This document shows positions 13,597 to 15,500 of a DNA stretch of 15,500 nt, in pieces; within the stretch, counting starts at the first letter, position 1, and every line of letters starts with the position of its first letter. A model generated the notes under the pieces. That model was not told the origin of the DNA, did not search any database, and worked only from the letters and a program-made list of their open reading frames with translations. Origin of the DNA: Verrucomicrobiales bacterium (GTDB taxonomy: Bacteria > Verrucomicrobiota > Verrucomicrobiia > Limisphaerales > UBA9464). The position numbers were made by a program, and so were the translations under genes. Where the stretch lies: the NCBI GenBank assembly GCA_003445095.1, contig DLVS01000099.1, positions 1 to 15,500 on the forward strand, read 5' to 3'.

Positions 13597-15500
13597 CACT
13601 TCAGCGGCGCGGCTAACCCGACGAAGATCACAACGCCGTCGCCGCCGGGATTTCCGTTGCCGATTAAGCCGATGTCGATGGCAAATTTGTTCTTAAAGTT
13701 GTTCAACGCCCAGATATTGCCAGCCCGATCAATGCCCACGGCGGTCAAGCGCTGCAGCGGGTCGTAAGCGACGGGACCGTCGGGTCCGTAAAGCGGTGTG
13801 CCGTCGTGCAGGAGCACTTGGTCTCCCGCCGACGGCACGGTATAGCCGGTCGCGGGACTAATGGGATCGCCCAGGTTCAATCCCGGCGGACGCTTGTTTT
13901 GATCGGCGCCGGCGAGCTTGGAGATGCTTGAGGAGAACGGGGCGACATTTAACGGTCCGAAGTTGGCCACCCAGACGTTGTCCTCGCCATCGACGACGGC
14001 GTCCCACGGACCATCGACACCGCCGCCGTCATAGCCGCCGAGAACCGAGCCGTCCGGGGCCACGAGATACACCTTGCTGTCTCCTTGCGAGGTCACCCAG
14101 GCGTTGCCTTTGGAGTCGAGCGACAACCCTTTGAGGGCGTTGCCGAAATGGACCTGCCAAAGTCGTTGGATTTGATCACCCACCAACCTCAGGCGCGTGA
14201 CGCTTGCCGGGAATTCGCCGGCAATCCCGCCGCCACAGGCGACAATCGCGGTGCCGTCGGCGGCGAGCTCGACGTCAAACGGTTGGCTGCCGAGGTACTC
14301 TTGAAAGTAGGCCACATTCGTGGTGCTACCCTTCAGAAACACATAAACGGCGTCATTCCCGTAGCTGGTGATCCAAATGTTGCCCTCGGCATCGGACGCC
14401 ATTCCTTGCGCCCGAAGCGGGCCGCCTTGGTAGCCCAACGGGCCTGAGATCGCTTCGCCGGAGGCCGTAAATTTTGAGATGCTGCCGTTGCAATTGGTGG
14501 CCGGGTAGAACAGGCAAGACTTGTCCGGTCCCCAGCCGAAATTGCCAACCCAGACCGAGCCTTGCGGATCGATGGTGATGCCATAACCGCCGCCCAATAG
14601 ACCGCCGGTGGTGATCGGTGATTTCGGCGTTCCGTCGGCGCCGTCGGCGGGCTTTCCATTGGGTTTAAGCACAAACATGAACCGACTCGAGTAGGGAGTG
14701 CCTTGGATCGTATTGTCGGTGATCCAGGCATACCCTTTGGAGTCGAACACAATGTTTCCCGGTCCGCTGATGAGATACCGGTCGTCGCCCGAATCGTTAA
14801 CTTTCACCGTGACAGTCCAGGCATCCGGCGTTTCGAAGAGCGTCGGCGTATAAGGTGTATGAATCGTAGCGAGCGCATAGATCGGTCCGACATTCTGACC
14901 GGGATTGCGGGCCAAATTGGCCATTGCCTGAGCAACGGTGGTGGGCGCGGGCAGACGTGGCTCCACCGCCAGTTGCAGGAACTCATAGGCGACCGCCCGC
15001 TCGGCCACGCAAGCCGCCAGCAGATTGGCGAGTGCACGCGTCGAGCGCAGCGAGTTTGATTGATCTCCATTGGGCGAGCTCAAGAGCACCGGCGAGGAAG
15101 CACCCGTCGCGACGTCAACCAAGTTGTCATTCATCATCCAGGCAATTCGAAGGCCGAACGGATCGCCGACGATGAATCCTTCGCGATAGAATTGGGCCAT
15201 CGAGTAAGCCGCCGCCATCGTGGTGAGCTCGTTAATGGTGGCGGCACCGGGAAGGTTCGGTCCGAGAATCGCCACCAGTTCCACTTCTTGGTTCAGCCAC
15301 GCGGTCACGAAGAAGATGCCGTCGGTCGCCGCCTTGGGCGATCGGAGCGCGAACCGACCGGCGGCATCAGTCCGACCCTGGGCGACAATTGTCGGTACGT
15401 GGTCGCCGGCTTCGAACAAGTTGACGGTAACCCCAGCCAACGGGGTCGATTCGGAAGTACCCCCGGACTGGGCGATACCGGTCAGAACCGCGCCGTTGGT
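13596..15500 (-). CDS. NHL / virginiamycin-B-lyase-like propeller protein, 5' end beyond window
   Basis: 634 codons plus TGA (13598-13596) are visible, and the frame stays open to base 15500, so the start is outside. The TTG at 15440 falls inside a carboxypeptidase-regulatory-like (CarboxypepD_reg) domain and is not a start: the residues before it (A-V-L-T-G-I-A-Q-S-G) form its first strand, and P-L-A-G-V-T-V and T-D-A-A-G-R-F-A-L complete it. Next comes a helical module with I-N-E-L-T-T (visible residues 89-94), N-L-V-D-x-x-T-G and L-A-A-C-V (161-165), then seven propeller repeats (248-602). Known: this propeller family includes streptogramin lyase, but most members have no proven activity. 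Its neighbours and content suggest an exported protein; the signal peptide cannot be seen. It converges with the giant plus-strand gene, 17 bp apart. Confidence 0.9.
   Translation of the reverse strand, partial: TNGAVLTGIAQSGGTSESTPLAGVTVNLFEAGDHVPTIVAQGRTDAAGRFALRSPKAATDGIFFVTAWLNQEVELVAILGPNLPGAATINELTTMAAAYSMAQFYREGFIVGDPFGLRIAWMMNDNLVDVATGASSPVLLSSPNGDQSNSLRSTRALANLLAACVAERAVAYEFLQLAVEPRLPAPTTVAQAMANLARNPGQNVGPIYALATIHTPYTPTLFETPDAWTVTVKVNDSGDDRYLISGPGNIVFDSKGYAWITDNTIQGTPYSSRFMFVLKPNGKPADGADGTPKSPITTGGLLGGGYGITIDPQGSVWVGNFGWGPDKSCLFYPATNCNGSISKFTASGEAISGPLGYQGGPLRAQGMASDAEGNIWITSYGNDAVYVFLKGSTTNVAYFQEYLGSQPFDVELAADGTAIVACGGGIAGEFPASVTRLRLVGDQIQRLWQVHFGNALKGLSLDSKGNAWVTSQGDSKVYLVAPDGSVLGGYDGGGVDGPWDAVVDGEDNVWVANFGPLNVAPFSSSISKLAGADQNKRPPGLNLGDPISPATGYTVPSAGDQVLLHDGTPLYGPDGPVAYDPLQRLTAVGIDRAGNIWALNNFKNKFAIDIGLIGNGNPGGDGVVIFVGLAAPLK
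13695..14759 (-). repeat. Seven NHL/Vgb-type propeller repeats
   Basis: Visible residues about 248-602 contain seven units of the form D-x-x-G-x-x-W or close variants: D-S-K-G-Y-A-W-I, D-P-Q-G-S-V-W-V, D-A-E-G-N-I-W-I, A-A-D-G-T-A-I-V, D-S-K-G-N-A-W-V, D-G-E-D-N-V-W-V and D-R-A-G-N-I-W-A. The fourth has lost the tryptophan. A long loop between repeats 2 and 3 holds two cysteines eight residues apart (S-C-L-F-Y-P-A-T-N-C), which could form a disulfide outside the cytoplasm. Confidence 0.8.
15006..15236 (-). other. Helical N-E-L-T-T module before the propeller
   Basis: Visible residues about 89-165. I-N-E-L-T-T is followed by an alanine-rich helix, N-L-V-D-x-x-T-G and N-L-L-A-A-C-V. I have an impression of the same order in other secreted NHL-propeller proteins, but I cannot name the family. 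Its function is unknown. Confidence 0.45.

Noticed and set aside
1..15500. CRISPR array, tRNA or rRNA, insertion sequence, toxin-antitoxin or phage genes
   Set aside because: No regular direct repeats with spacers, cloverleaf sequences, transposase motifs or small paired genes were seen; the window is almost fully coding for three secreted proteins.

Overview
The window holds three very large secreted, multidomain proteins and essentially nothing else: no housekeeping genes, RNA genes, transposases or CRISPR arrays. The domain mix is lamin-tail (LTD) repeats joined to a CotH-type kinase fold, DUF11/CARDB and Calx-beta repeats, beta-propellers, and a C-terminal module ending in W-F-R-L. Together with GC-rich coding and the lack of recognisable Shine-Dalgarno sites, this suggests a free-living Verrucomicrobiota (Pedosphaera/Limisphaerales-like). 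This assignment is an inference from architecture; no marker gene is present.

Region 1-6252 (minus strand): one uninterrupted reading frame of 2084 codons that starts at an ATG (6252-6250) and runs off the left edge with no stop. Domain order: signal peptide, concanavalin-like domain, three LTDs, a jelly-roll segment, an Ig-like domain, a CotH kinase domain, an Ig-like domain, LTD4, an unassigned beta-rich segment, a second jelly-roll segment, LTD5, and the first part of LTD6. It is easily missed because it has no stop inside the window, and its antisense frames produce many spurious ORFs.

Region 6253-6501: a divergent intergenic spacer that probably carries both promoters. No convincing promoter is visible; one tandem 7-mer is.

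Region 6502-13578 (plus strand): a protein of about 2358 residues with signal peptide, an Ig-like domain split by an inserted lamin-tail domain, three Calx-beta-like repeats, a second intact Ig-like domain, then a series of propeller and DUF11 modules in the order P-D-P-D-D-P-D, two typical Calx-beta domains and a verrucomicrobial-type C-terminal module.

Region 13596-15500 (minus strand): the C-terminal 634 codons of an NHL/virginiamycin-B-lyase-like propeller protein. Its 5' end lies outside the window; the frame stays open to base 15500, so the TTG at 15440 is not the real start. It converges on the giant plus-strand gene with a 17-bp gap in which a small hairpin overlaps both stop codons.

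The first two genes are divergent, both encode signal peptides and both carry lamin-tail domains, so they may be co-expressed components of the cell surface or of secreted matrix. The CotH domain is the only recognisable candidate enzyme; everything else looks structural or binding. No new system can be proven here. The most unusual items are the nested lamin-tail domain, the propeller/DUF11 alternation and the CotH domain embedded in a six-LTD scaffold.
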